Counted from the stretch's first letter, positions 34,246 to 45,186 are shown. The stretch is DNA of 55,252 nucleotides from Chara braunii (GCA_003427395.1 BFEA01000168.1:1370440-1425691); one strand, 5' to 3'. The notes: generated by a model from the letters alone, not told the origin. Translations and numbers: made by a program.

Positions 34246-34386
34246 AACCCTCCAATGACTCCCGTCAGTCCCGTGACAGCATCTGGAGAGCCCGTAGTAT
34301 TCCAGTACTTGCCAACTGGGCTGGGTGGTGCAGCAGATGATCAAGAAGATGTGAAGCCCAACTTGGGAAGACCTGATAGGTTTATG
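34246..34386 (+). CDS. TFIIA-L: TFIIA large subunit, exon 3 (residues 156-202)
   Basis: Begins in phase 0 after TGCCTAG| and ends in phase 0 at TTTATG|GTAAGC. It reads NPPMTPVSPVTASGEPVVFQ, then YLPTGLGG and an acidic patch ADDQEDVK, then GRPDRFM. This parallels the plant TFIIA-L segment PPTPLQTPLPTPLPGTADNS followed by IPTG and RPSPYM. GRPDRFM joined to PQPTPW in exon 4 mirrors plant RPSPYM-PPPSPW across the junction, which fixes both splice sites. It forms part of the central linker of the precursor. Confidence 0.88.
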
Positions 34387-35739
34387 GTAAGCAAATAAGG
34401 CCAATTTGTTGGTCGGTTGGTTGCTTGGGGTTAGGTGAGGTATGCTGGGGTCTGTGGCTAGTTTCGCGTACTTGACTGTGCTCCACCAAGATGCTCGTTT
34501 CTTTCTGCTTGTTTGCTGCTTTGCATCATTGTACAGTGAGCATTTGTGCAGAGAGCATGCCTATTGCTTACACTCTCCAAGCCCCTGGCATAGGCATGGC
34601 TAGAGAGAGGGAGAGGGGGAGGGAGGGGTGTATGGGTTAATGGTTGGATGGATGGACTAACATGGGGGATAAAACTGTAAGCAAGGAAATTGATATATCT
34701 ATGACGTTTTCCATCTGCTGTTAGGAGGAGTCAATTTTGTTTAAGAGAGCTGATATGTTTATTCTTGAAGAAACGTGTAATTATAGTCCATGTAAGTGTT
34801 CGTTTTTTGTCTTTGTAGATCTTTTACCTGATCTATTGCACGTGTATTTGTTCTGTTTCTATTTGCACATGTATCTGTTCTGCTTTTATTCGCACATGTA
34901 TCATTTTTGTGTCTATTTGCACATGTATCTGTTCTGTTTCTGTTGAGACGATTGATGGTTGGACCTTTTTCTGGTCTTCTGTTCTGCTTCTGTGTGAGGC
35001 GATTGATGGTTGGACCTTTTTCTGGTCTTCTGTTCTGCCTCTGTGTGTCCACTGATTGCCTAAGAATGAGTTGCTTTGCAACCTGCTTGCATGGAACTCA
35101 GTAATTGGGGAGCCGTCCTCCTTCCATTTGGTTTTTACTGTTTGCAGAGAGTTGAGTTCGAGCTGTTCTGTTCGTGGCAGTTGTGAGCAGGATGGTATTT
35201 ATCTTTCTAGACGGTATTTATCCTTCTAGACTGTGGTGTAATGATTGCGATGGGGGTACTGTTGCAGAGCATGTTATATGTGTGCTGCCTTGATTTGCGG
35301 CCTTCCTCCGAGGGGTGGGTATGATGGGTGCTTGCATCCGTTTTTCCTGTAATTGGATTGTGAAAAGATATCGGTTTGGTTTGCTAAGACACCATTGACA
35401 GAAGTGAAACTGGGAAATGGAATCGTAGCGTAGTGGTTGACGTTGTTGGTATAGGAGAGGAGGCAAGGTATGATGAGGAGGAGAACCAGAATAACAGGGA
35501 AGAGTTGGCGTTCTGAAATGAGTTGTGGAGGTAGAGATGGGACTTTGGGCTGGAGCTGCAAGTTCAGTGGAGCTTGTGTAGGAAGGTGTGGAGGCGTTCA
35601 CGAAATCTGTCTTTTGTATTTTTCTTCTTGCTCTGTCCAGGCATGTCTTTTAAAAGGAAAGAAGCATCCAAAGAAAATCTCTTTGATTGATTGTTTACTG
35701 TTTTGGTGATGGGCTCTTTTGCGTTCTTCCTGTTTGTAG
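34387..35739 (+). other. TFIIA-L intron 3 (1,353 bp)
   Basis: Bounded by ATG|GTAAGC and TTTGTAG|CCC. T-rich on the sense strand. It contains a ~30-bp minisatellite (TTTGCACATGTATCTGTTCT, about four units, 34840-34945) followed by a 51-bp tandem duplication at 34949-35050. Confidence 0.8.
34840..35050. repeat. 30-bp minisatellite and 51-bp duplication
   Basis: Four ~30-bp units of TATTTGCACATGTATCTGTT are followed by two nearly identical 51-bp units starting CGATTGATGGTTGGACC (34949 and 35000). Confidence 0.85.
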
Positions 35740-35797
35740 CCCCAACCCACACCGTGGCTGATTGGTCGGAACCCGCCTGGCGTTGACGTCAATGTAG
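35740..35797 (+). CDS. TFIIA-L: TFIIA large subunit, exon 4 (residues 203-221)
   Basis: A 58-bp exon, phase 0 after TTTGTAG| and ending in phase 1 before |GTGAGT. It reads PQPTPWLIGRNPPGVDVNV plus one base of the next codon. It matches the conserved plant motif PPPSPW...R(L)DVNVAYVDG just upstream of the acidic region. The next exon, expected to start with two bases completing a codon and to encode a YVDGRDE-like stretch, the acidic linker and the C-terminal beta-barrel (WKC and FNKA-GEF motifs), was not found downstream in this window. The gene therefore either continues past the repeats and the artefactual join at 45.39 kb or is truncated. Confidence 0.88.
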
Positions 35798-36717
35798 GTG
35801 AGTGTAGGATTCTGTCAAGAACTGCGGGTCTGATTCCTGGAGAATGAATGAGTGGATTGACAACGTGCAGGCATACTGTTTGAACATGCTGAATTGTGTG
35901 CCGACTGACAAGGTGCAGCCGTTTCTGTGCACCTGTTGCTCGATCTTTTTTGTGCTAAAAGATATGGGTACATGAGTGGAATGGCCCTGGCTGTTTTTTT
36001 TTTTCCCGATCTTTCACAAGACCTCTTTTGGAAATAATGTATGTAAGCTGTGTGCTGGGCGGATGCTACTCGTTTCACATGGTGATCATGACGGCCCTTG
36101 TTTTGTGTGGTTTAAATTGTTTTACTTTCCGCCTTGTCCAAGGCCTAAATGAATGGGATCTTTTGTTATTTTTCAGAATGCCAAAGATTTCTCTTTTGTA
36201 AATTTCTAGAAATTTGCCTCAATGCCAAAGATTTCTCTTTTCTAAAATTTCTAGAACTTCGTACGTTTTCGGTCGGCTCCACTCCTCGCCACATGCACAA
36301 AAGACCAAATGTGGCAGTGTATCTTTCACTGCTCTAGCGGGGCAGGGCCCAGCGACGTTCTGTGGGAAAAAAAAAGAACGTAGAGAAAGGAAGGAAAAAA
36401 AAAAGAGGCAAGCACACGTCACGTCGCTATGTAGACTTTCTGTGGGGAAAAACAGAACGAAAAGAAAGGAAGAAAAAACAAAAGAGGCAAGCAACGTTGT
36501 AAGCACACGTCACAACGTTGCTATGTACTGGCACGATGGACAAAACGACGGGGAAACGAACGCGGCCAGACCCTTTGGTCAACGGTAGTATGCTAGTGTA
36601 TCTTTCCAGCACTCCAATCCGGCTAACAAATCATGGAAATCAATGTTTACAAAGTTTGGAACGACAAGTTGTGCTATGCATTCTCGAGTTTTGTCATCAT
36701 GGGATATATAAAAGTGG

Positions 36718-36913
36718 CTATTTTGTGCAGTTGGGTACCGGCTCTGTATCTGCTCCTTTCATTGTTCTGGGTTTGGTGGCTCTGCTGTGATTGTGATGGT
36801 TTTGCAAACCAATGGCTATTTTGTGCGGTTGGGGACCAGCTCTGTATCTGGTCCTTCCATTGTTCTGGGTTTGGTGGCTCTGCTGTGATTGCGATGGTTC
36901 TGCAAACCAACTA
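36718..36913. repeat. 98-bp tandem duplication
   Basis: CTATTTTGTGCAGTTGGGTA at 36718 and CTATTTTGTGCGGTTGGGGA at 36816 start two nearly identical units, each ending GCGATGGTT-TGCAAACCAA-like. Confidence 0.9.
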
Positions 36914-36937
36914 CGAACTATTGTGGCCATATGGTTG

Positions 36938-37354
36938 GCATTGTGTGTTGATGAGGTTTAAACCACCAGTGCATCTTGAGAGTCACGAATGAGCCTCCGA
37001 GAAGTTCAGGGACTCGGGACGGCGCGGAAATTGTCTTTTGTTGTGCGGCACATGGTCCCACCCCTAGGCATTGGACACTTTTTTTCCCACCTGCCTGCGG
37101 TTTGCATTGCGTGTTGATGAGGTGCAAAATCACCAGTGGATCTTGAGAGTCAGGAATGAGCCTCCAAGAAGTTGGGGGACTCGGGACAGGGTGGAAATTG
37201 TTTTTTGTTCAGTGCGGCTCATGTCCCACCCCTAGGCATGGGACACTTTTTTTTCCCCACCTGCAGCGCTTTGGCCCTGTCCCGCGCCTCCAAAATTTGC
37301 AGAGAGGCTCATTCGTGATTCTCAACTTGGCTGGGGCCATATGCTGGTGGTTTA
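36938..37354. repeat. 166-bp duplication plus inverted partial copy
   Basis: Units starting GCATTGTGTGTTGATGAGG (36938) and GCATTGCGTGTTGATGAGG (37104) share CTTGAGAGTCACGAATGAGC and CCCACCCCTAGGCAT. A third partial copy is inverted at 37304-37354 (GAGGCTCATTCGTGATTCTC, then TGGTGGTTTAA). TTAAACCACCAGTAC also recurs at 31145 and 32799, so this is a dispersed family. Confidence 0.8.
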
Positions 37355-37738
37355 AGAGCCATGAACTTGCCATCAGGACGGCACAGGTAGTAGTCGAGGC
37401 CCCAAACAGTCGGGTTTGTGGAGTGGTCTATTGCAAACGAGCCAACACATGCACTCGCACACAGGCATGCACGCACACACACATGCGAATAGACCCCTAC
37501 ACATGCTCACTGATGTACACTCAAGCACACAGGTACACAGGCATGCACACACACACGCACTGGAGATCTTAAATTCATCGCTCTGAATTGCTATTGATTT
37601 TCTTCCTTTGTTTTTTCCTTTTTAAGTCATATGCGTGCCCCTTATGGCCTTGCCTTCGTTTATTGTACGTTGCTCATCTGCTTTGCTTTCTCTTTTCATT
37701 TTTCCCCCCCCTTTGCTGGGCGGGTTAGGGGGCGGGGG

Positions 37739-37739
<1 letters not shown>

Positions 37740-37773
<34 letters not shown>
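37740..37773. repeat. (GA)n microsatellite
   Basis: About 16 GA units. Confidence 0.95.
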
Positions 37774-37775
<2 letters not shown>

Positions 37776-38359
37776 GGCAAGCTAAGAAGGAATACTGAAA
37801 ATGATGGGTGTGAAATGAAGCAGCAAAGCTGAAGTGGCATGGTAGAGGTGGAGATGGAGGTGGGAAAGGTGATGGTGAAGACAATCGTGAAAAGGGCTAA
37901 GATAAAAGCAAGGAAGCACTGGATGAAACAAAAGACGACGAGGGTTCCTTTGGTGTAGTATCTCCGTTGGCATGTAAGTCGACCGAGGGTTCCGTTGGTG
38001 TATCCGTTGGCCCGTGAATCGGCGACCACATTCTTTTGGCTTTTCTTTGGGTTCCATCTTCATGCTGCCTTTGGTTGGACCTCATGGTGAGCTCCAATGG
38101 CACTGCACAGACACAATGAGAAGATGAAGCGGTCAAGGTATGTGACAGAGGTCAAGGTATGTGACAGAAGGCAACCAAAGGCGACGACAGTACTGAGCAC
38201 AATGGTCAGTTGTGTTGAAGGAGAAGACAATGGCAAAGGGAAGGAGGATCGAAGGGGTGTTGGAGTGGGAAAGATGATGGCAGAAAGGATGATATGCTTT
38301 CTTCTATATCTACATGTACATCTAGAATACTACAGAAACCGCTAATCGTCACAAGGAAA

Positions 38360-38477
38360 GGCCCAGATTCCAGGCCGATCACTCTCGCGGATGGTGCAGA
38401 TCTCTCGCCGATGAGCTTGTTCTCATCGGTGAGAGATCTGCACCGTCCGCGGGAGTGGTCGGCCTGGAATCTGGGCC
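38360..38477. repeat. 56-bp-arm hairpin
   Basis: Arms 38360-38415 and 38422-38477 around the loop CTTGTT are reverse complements at 52 of 56 positions. All four differences leave a G opposite a T, so an RNA copy would be fully paired (four G-U). The stem starts GGCCCAGATTCCAGG and ends CGCCGATGAG next to the loop. No coding content. It could be a foldback transposon, a miRNA-like precursor, or a recent palindromic duplication. Confidence 0.92.
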
Positions 38478-38700
38478 GTTCACGCGAACGGTACCTTTTC
38501 GCCCAGTTTCCCGTAGCTGGTAACGGCCCACAGTTGAACCCCCGCCCAGTACAGGCCCTTAGGGCCTCGCTGCACTGCCCTCCAAATGTGCAAAAGAGAC
38601 ATGGAAAGATTCATTGCTGTATTTTTTTGCCGTTTGTTTTCTGCAGCCGGTCCGCAGCCAGTACCGGCTAACCTTCCAACGCCTGCTCAGTACCCGCCCA

Positions 38701-38763
38701 GTACCGAGACTAAATCCCCCACTGGAACATGGAAATGTTCCAGTGGGGGATTAGTCTCGGTAC
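38701..38763. repeat. 29-bp-arm hairpin
   Basis: GTACCGAGACTA-AATCCCCC and ACTGGAACAT pair with the following complement around the loop GGAA, with a single bulged A. It lies 220 bp after the larger hairpin, in DNA with several CCCAGTACC words. Confidence 0.92.
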
Positions 38764-39031
38764 TTGGTGTTTACCCCGCCCAGCTTTTTTGTTGTTTTTT
38801 TCGATGAATCCCTTCGCGGTGTTTTGTGGCCGCGCGGTACATCGGTCGCTAACTTCCCTAAGCTACCTGCGGTTTTCAGTGGGCGGGCGGTACGTCAGTC
38901 GGGCTACAGTAGCTGTCCTAAGCTACCTGCCTGCGGCCTACCAGAACACCCTGCGACGTACCTGCCCTAAGCTATCTGCCTGCCCTGGCCTTACCTACTA
39001 TGACACCTGCCTGGCGTCTGCTACCGTAGCG

Positions 39032-39036
<5 letters not shown>

Positions 39037-39065
<29 letters not shown>

Positions 39066-39072
39066 CTCCCCC

Positions 39073-39121
<49 letters not shown>
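39037..39121. repeat. (CT)n followed by ~50-bp poly(C)
   Basis: About 13 CT units, then CCCTCC and about 50 C residues. Such runs are error-prone and the true length is uncertain. Confidence 0.9.
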
Positions 39122-39122
<1 letters not shown>

Positions 39123-39169
39123 ACCCGGGCTACCGTGATATACGATCGTACTACCGTGGTGCATAGCGC

Positions 39170-40160
39170 TCCTCGCTCTCTGTCTCTCTGTGTCTGTGCA
39201 CTATGTGAACGTGGTGCTTGATGGTACGTGTACTGGGTGCTTCATGCTTTCTAAACTTTGTGGCAAGTGCTTCGTGCTCTGAGACTTTGTAGCTTGGTGG
39301 TAAGTGAACTAGGTGCTTGGGTGCTTCATGCTCTCTGAACTCTGTGGCAAGTGCTTTGTGCTCTGAGACTTGGTAGATTGGTGCTACGTGAACTTGGTGC
39401 TGGGGTGCTTCATGCTTTCTAAGACTCCGTGGCAAGTGCTTCGTGCTCTGGGACTTGGTGCTTGGTGCTACGTGAAGTTGGTGCTTCATGCTTTGTGAAC
39501 TCGGTGCTTGGTGCTACGCGAACTTGGTGCTCGGTGCTATGTGAACTCGGTGCTTCATATGTTCGTGAGTTTGGTGCTTCGTGAATCGGTGGGACGTGCT
39601 TCGAGCCACGTCGTACCTCCTCTCTCTCTCTCTCTCTGTCCTCTCACTCTCTCTCCTCTTTGCTACGTGGTACGTGAACCTGATGGTTCGTGCTTCGTGA
39701 ATTTGTGCTATGTGAACTCGGTGCTTCATTCTTGGTGAATTGGAGCCATGAATTGGTGCTTGGTACGTCCTCTCTCTCTCTCTTTGTCCTCTCACTCTTT
39801 CCTCTCTCTGCGACGTGCTACGCGAACTTGGTGGTTCATGCTTCCTGAATTCATGCTTTGTGAACTCGGTGCTTCATTCTTAGTGAATCGGAGCCATGAA
39901 TTGGTGCTTGGTGCTTAGTGAATTGGTGGTTCATGGTTTGTGGCTCGGTTGTTCGTGCTGCGTGAATTAGTGTTTCGTGGTTTGTGTACCCGTGGTTCGT
40001 GCGACGTGAATTGGTGGGTCATGCTTCGTGCTTTGGTGCAACTTGATTTGGCCATTGTGCTTTGCGGATCGGTGGTCCGTGCGTCTTGAATTGGTCACCG
40101 TGCTTCGGGGATCAGTGGTACGTGCTTCATGGATTTTTGGTGCAACTTGAATTCGCCGCC
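39170..40160. repeat. GTGCTTCGTGAACTTG satellite
   Basis: About 1 kb of irregular repeats built from words such as TTGGTGCTACGTGAACTTGG and GTGCTTCATGCTTTGTGAAC, with spacing of about 25-65 bp, interrupted by two (CT)n tracts (39620-39655 and 39770-39810). Minus-strand frames over it are repetitive. Confidence 0.8.
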
Positions 40161-40461
40161 GTCCGCCGTGGAATTGGCCGCCTGATTAGTCTTTCTACTT
40201 TCGTGAACTTCAATGTTGGTTGGAGGCTTAGTCGACATTGCTGAATCAAGTGAGTGTCCTGGATCTACCTCACCTACAGCCCACACCTCCTCCCCCTTGA
40301 AAAGGAAAAAGGCGGTTGGGAGGAAGGGAAGGAAGGGGAGGTGAAAGGAGGTCGGGAGGAAGGGGAAAGGCGGCTGGGAGAACTTGGGGCAGAGGGAGGG
40401 AGGAGGGAGGGAAGAGGCTGGGTGGAGCATGGAGGGAGGGAAGGGGTCAGGCTAATGTGGT

Positions 40462-40462
<1 letters not shown>

Positions 40463-40504
<42 letters not shown>

Positions 40505-40544
40505 TGGGCCCTGCGCGATTGAGGACATTAACACATCCTCACTC

Positions 40545-40637
<93 letters not shown>
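40463..40637. repeat. (GA)n, (TG)n and (GA)n microsatellites
   Basis: GA run 40463-40502, TG run about 40549-40602, GA run 40603-40637. The second copy of the hairpin-array element starts about 100 bp further on. Confidence 0.95.
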
Positions 40638-40640
<3 letters not shown>

Positions 40641-42004
40641 TTCTCCGCCTTTTAGCTAGGATCAAGTGTAGTATCTGATTTGATCAGGTGAATAACTAAT
40701 CTGTGGATCGGACCATGGAAACTAAAAACATATACAGAACGACACTGAACATACAACGCGACAACACTCCTAGTCCCTTAGTAGCCACCCCATAAGTCTC
40801 CGATGCGCAAATCGGACAGGTGTTGTGTGCGAGACTTAGTATAAAGTCGCGCCGGCACGGTGCTAACTCGTATCGATTCGCAATGCAAGTGTACGCAAGC
40901 GGTCGCAATGATGGCGTACTATGTAGTGCCCTTACTCATGCGGTCCTCGTTAATCTCCAGGGTCGCATTTGACACTCAAGTGTCGATTAACACGCGCCTT
41001 GAGGGATTGATCTCTCGACGCTGGACAACCACACCCTCTTCTGCACCCTGCGGTTGAGAACCACACCCTCTTCTGCCCCCTGCGGAGAGTGGGTGGTACA
41101 CAGGTTCATACATGTGGTGGCAATCGCCCCTTATGGCCCTGGAGACCAGCTCCTTCACCTAGGCCTGGAGAGAAATCAAGGGGTTTGACTTTGACGGCTG
41201 CCATGGACTACAACGTCCAACCATAGAAACTCTAAAAAGCAAAGGGTAAAAAATAATATCCCTTTTCTCTCAAAAACATAAACGGTTTAACTTTTACGCG
41301 CAATCTCAGTAAGCCGCACGAAACACTCAAAGCATATGTATTTACATATATATAGAGGGTTATAAATATGTGACGATCACTTCTCACAATCACAGTGGGA
41401 CTTCTCTCAGCCATATATATGTATATGATCGCAGACAGTTAAATCCAAAGTCCGAAACACCAAAGATACCTGCAATCATATCAAAGATTCAACCAAAAGC
41501 CCATGCACTACACGGGGTGAACTTCAACCATTCTCTGCACTCACACCCATTGCTTTAGCCACACAAGCCTCAACCTTAGGGCACCCTTCCAACAATAAAA
41601 TACTCAGTACCTTTGTTAAATGGTCATTAAATACAGTTCGGGTGAAAACATAATGACACATTTCAAACCAGAGGGCTAAAGCTTCTAGGTTGAGTGGCAA
41701 GAGGGGATTGGAGTTGAATCGGCAACAGACCTATTATCAGTGATAACAAAAGATGATCCTTGTAGGATCAAGCTGAATCTAGCCCAAATCCTGAATCAAT
41801 CGATCAAGAAGACCTGCAATACAAGACAAACGAATCCCCAAGCTAAAATCATAAGAGTATGGAGAATACAACTCCATAACACATTCTCACCCAAGACCCT
41901 TCTACAAGCTAAGCCTAGACATGCCTCTAAGCCAGCGCCCAAAGAAAAGGTAGACCTTTGGCAGAATCTCCTCTATACAGAGTGGATTGTCGGAATTGTC
42001 ACCT

Positions 42005-42350
42005 GTCAAAATATAATCTAACTCCTCTAAACTAAGGAAATTTCGGCAACACTTCCCGCAGGAAAAGTGCCTTCTCATAATTTATAATAACTCGAATATG
42101 CAAAACAAAAACAATCTTTAACTTCGGAAAGTCAAAATTTGTCTTAACTCCCTGAATTAGTAAAAATTTGGGCAGCAGTCCCTTTAGAAAAGGAGGTTTT
42201 TCAGATTTTCACTAAGCGAAAAAGTCAGAACAACTGGACCCTGAAAAAGGCAAAATCTTACTAACTCCTTGGTTTTGTAAGTTTCGGCAGCGCTTCCCGT
42301 AGAGAAAGTGGCTTACCAAGATTTATACAAGACCAAGTATAATAAAAGAT
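42005..42350. repeat. ~120-bp tandem array, three units
   Basis: Units marked by AAATTTCGGCAACACTTCCC (42038), AAAATTTGGGCAGCAGTCCC (42163) and GTTTCGGCAGCGCTTCCCGT (42281). Homologous to the five-unit array in copy 1. Confidence 0.85.
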
Positions 42351-42596
42351 TCCAGAAAATGCAAAAATTGACCTAAGTAAAATGCAGGAATTTGAAACTA
42401 ACTCCTATGGCTCTAGTACGCGGCGAGCAACTACCTATCAAACTGATACTCTGACTAAGCAGTAGTCGCACTCAGTCACACGCAGGCCAAACCACAAAGG
42501 TTAGTACTCTCGCGATCCCAAAGTCAATTTATATAAGATAGTTCATGAATCCTCAAGTAATTCAACACTTATACCCAACTTGCATATGGCAAAATG

Positions 42597-43212
42597 CTAG
42601 ATCATTCAGTTTGGAAACAATGCCCAATGTGCCTTAAGATATATACGAACAGGTTGCTCTACTACTTCTTTCTTCTTTGGGTATCTGACTAGACCATTCG
42701 GCTTGGAAACAATGCCTAGCCGCCTTGAACTGTTTAATATCCAAAATTTAATAACTTACTGACTTTGTTCTCAAAAGAAAAAACAAATATGGGCAGGGGA
42801 CTGGACCATTTGGCTTGGAAACAATGTTCAGCTTGCCCATACTATTTCCAATTATACTCTGTAATTTCCCTTCTCTTCTTAGTGATATGGCTTAGCGCTG
42901 GGCCATTCGGCTTGGAAACAATGCCCAACTGCCAGTTCACATGCAAATATAAGTAAGGTACTTTCTTTTATACTCAGTTTATACTTATGTGCGTGGTTTT
43001 CAAGCTAAACCATTCAGCTTAGAAACAATGCTCAGCCTTAGACCAAAATCCTCCCTCAGAATAAAACAAGAACTTAAACCTTTCAGATCAGGCAGACCCT
43101 CAGAAAATAAACATAGCAACCAGGCCATTCAACTTAGAAACAGTGCCTGGCCCTTCAGAAAACAGCCAAATAAATATAGCCCTGGGCCATTCAACTTAGA
43201 AACACTGCCTAG
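42597..43212. repeat. Array of seven short hairpins
   Basis: Seven units with CATTC-RRCTTR-GAAAC-AATG cores at about 60-115 bp spacing. CATT pairs with AATG and a single base is bulged. The outer stems differ: TGGG/CCCA at 42899-42927, CTGGA/TTCAG at 42802-42831, CAGG/CCTG at 43121-43149, CTGGG/CCTAG at 43182-43212, CTAG/CTAG at 42688-42719. Units at 42597 and 43005 pair less well. The compensating changes support a real structure. Confidence 0.85.
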
Positions 43213-44067
43213 TCCTTGGTTTGACCCAGTCAAACGCATGCGAAATTGTCTGCCTCCCACCTTACCCCAGTTCACACCTTAGTCTGCTTTCAATCAAAGT
43301 AAAGATGAAAGTTAGGCTTCACTCTCACACATTCTTTCCATTGAGTCTCATTAAGTCCTAAAAGAAAAGCAAAGTCATAGGGGCAATCTCATGTATACAT
43401 CAGTCAAACTAAAGGGAGGTAAGCAAACATGGGCATAATGGGGTCATACAGATAGGAAATGGTATACTTGACGGTTCCCTGCCTTCAGAACCTCGCCTAG
43501 GTGTCGGCAGAGGTCCCGCAATCGGTGGGCTGGCTCCCCACAGAGTCTTGCTGCGGTCCTACGGGTTGCAATCCTACCTGTCGCCTTCCTCTCAGAACAT
43601 CAGAATAGACTTGGAGTAAGAACGGTAGAAAGAGAAAGTTAAGTCTCTCAAATTCAAGAGGGGTGCACTCAGACTCGCGCAAGAGGGCCTTGAAACCTTG
43701 ACGCGCCTGAGGGCCTCGCAATGGCGGCCAAGAAACGCAGTAAGGATGACCGATCCGTAGCCAAAACACAGCATAATCGCACCCTTGTTGTCGATGTCGT
43801 TCTCCGTACGTACGCATGGATCATAGGCGAATACATCAATCAACGAGACATAATCTTTCTAATCGTGGCTTGATTCAAAACAAAAATCTGGTCGGCGACT
43901 ACGCTGACCTTCACAATCATCAATCAAAAATAAAAGGATCACGTACGCCCACACACTCTCCACTCTAGTCAACCATCTAGCCAACGTAGACCACATACAC
44001 AGCCGCGCCTCGTGCGGAATACTTATCTTTAAACCAAAACTATTTTCTGTCATTTGCAAAAACTACG

Positions 44068-44093
44068 GCGGATACCCTTGTAAGGGTATTCGC
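44068..44093. repeat. Terminal hairpin of element copy 2
   Basis: GCG-G-ATACCCTT, loop GT, AAGGGTAT-T-CGC, immediately before ACCGACA. Confidence 0.85.
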
Positions 44094-44100
44094 ACCGACA

Positions 44101-44122
44101 ACGTGGTTTGGTGTGAACCACT

Positions 44123-44165
<43 letters not shown>

Positions 44166-44520
44166 CGTTGCCACACACTGTCTTTCTGACACTTGACTCG
44201 GTTTCGTCTTTGGCTTTGTCCTTCCAGGAAATGCTCCAAGATGCACGCACAGCATTCTGGCTCCTATGACTATGTCACTTCCAACAACTCCCCAGCGAAC
44301 AGCAACTGCCAAGCAGATTCATTGTTTCTCTCATACATTACCGGGCCTGCTTAACATCAGTTTCTCGTACAACAACTCTCCTCGGCCAGTCGTCAATGAC
44401 ACCATTCAGGCCCATCAAATTGACACTCAACCGCATACACACATGCACTTGCGCACACACAGTCAAAACTCAACACGGAAGCACATGGCATCCCTACACT
44501 ACTAAAATCGCTAACGTGAC
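44101..44520. other. Unassigned DNA with (TG)n/(GA)n
   Basis: TG (44124-44137) and GA (44138-44165) runs, then unassigned sequence with no recognisable gene. Confidence 0.5.
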
Positions 44521-44527
44521 TAATCTG

Positions 44528-44712
44528 AAATCCGGGCCGTCGTTGGTCCTACCAGCCCACAGCCCGGATCGACCGAACCATGTCACAAATCTGCCATCTG
44601 GGCCATCGGGTCCCTACCAGACCAACGGCCTGGATAGATGTGGTCTTAAGATCCTAAGATCGCGCATCAATCCAGGCCGTTGGTCCGCTACCTTGGGCTC
44701 GACGGCCCGGAT
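44528..44712. repeat. Three ~45-bp palindromic units
   Basis: Units at about 44528-44570, 44594-44635 and 44669-44712 each begin ATCC/TGGGCCGT-like and end GGCC-GGAT, so each can fold on itself. The units are also direct repeats of one another (TGGTCCTACCAG, GGTCCCTACCAGACC, TGGTCCGCTACC). Stem bases vary between units. Confidence 0.7.
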
Positions 44713-45153
44713 TATTTACCTGTTGGGGAGGGCCGTGGTACCTATCGGTGGTTTCTTGGGGCGGTACCTACCGGTGGGGTTTTGTGTTCGGGCAAAGAGG
44801 TTTCAATAGGCTGCCCGTGATGTAACTATTTTATCGTGGCGGCGTGTACCGTTTTTGGGTGGGGGCGTGCCTTTTAGGTGGCGGCATGGGCAAATTCCAG
44901 GGCGTGGAAAAGACCCATCCGTCTAGTCTGTACTATAGACTTCTACTTTCCTGTCCTATGCTATTGCGCTCAACTTAGACTTTACTACTCTACAATACAC
45001 TACCACACTTGACTTCGACTTGGCATGTGGATACACACACGCACACACACACACGCACACGACATCCGGACAGACTGTCGGGGTTCAACCTCCCTATGAG
45101 TCGGTGGAAGTCCGACGAAACAGCCTCGCTTAGTCCTGCCCACCTAGCAGTCG

Positions 45154-45186
<33 letters not shown>

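Larger units (their letters stand above)
35798..40744 (+). other. Probable TFIIA-L intron 4 or downstream DNA
   Basis: No further coding exon could be supported in this 4.9 kb. It contains duplications at 36718-36913 and 36938-37354, a (GA)n run at 37740-37773, two long hairpins at 38360-38477 and 38701-38763, a (CT)n/poly-C tract at 39037-39121, a GTGCTTCGTGAA satellite at 39170-40160, and (GA)n/(TG)n/(GA)n runs at 40463-40637. Confidence 0.6.
40745..44100. mobile_element. Hairpin-array repeat element, copy 2
   Basis: Starts at TACAACGCGACAACACTCCT and ends after the terminal hairpin at TTCGCACCGACA. Order of modules: head (40745-42000, with GCGGTCCTCGTTAATCTC), ~120-bp tandem array with three units (42005-42350), hairpin array with seven units (42597-43212), a segment with CCCCACAGAGTCTTGCTGCG and GGTCCTACGGGTTGCAATCC (43475-43740), and a tail (43740-44100). 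No long open reading frame. It is 3.36 kb against 7.4 kb for copy 1, which has ~3.5 kb extra between the last two modules. Sequence identity is high at both ends and lower in the arrays. Confidence 0.75.

Noticed and set aside
36493-36584. Possible TFIIA-L exon 5 (reads MDKTTGKRTRPDPLVNG)
   Set aside because: A basic KR-rich stretch would fit the region after exon 4, but the acceptor is poor, the rest does not resemble the family, and it lies in low-complexity repeat DNA.
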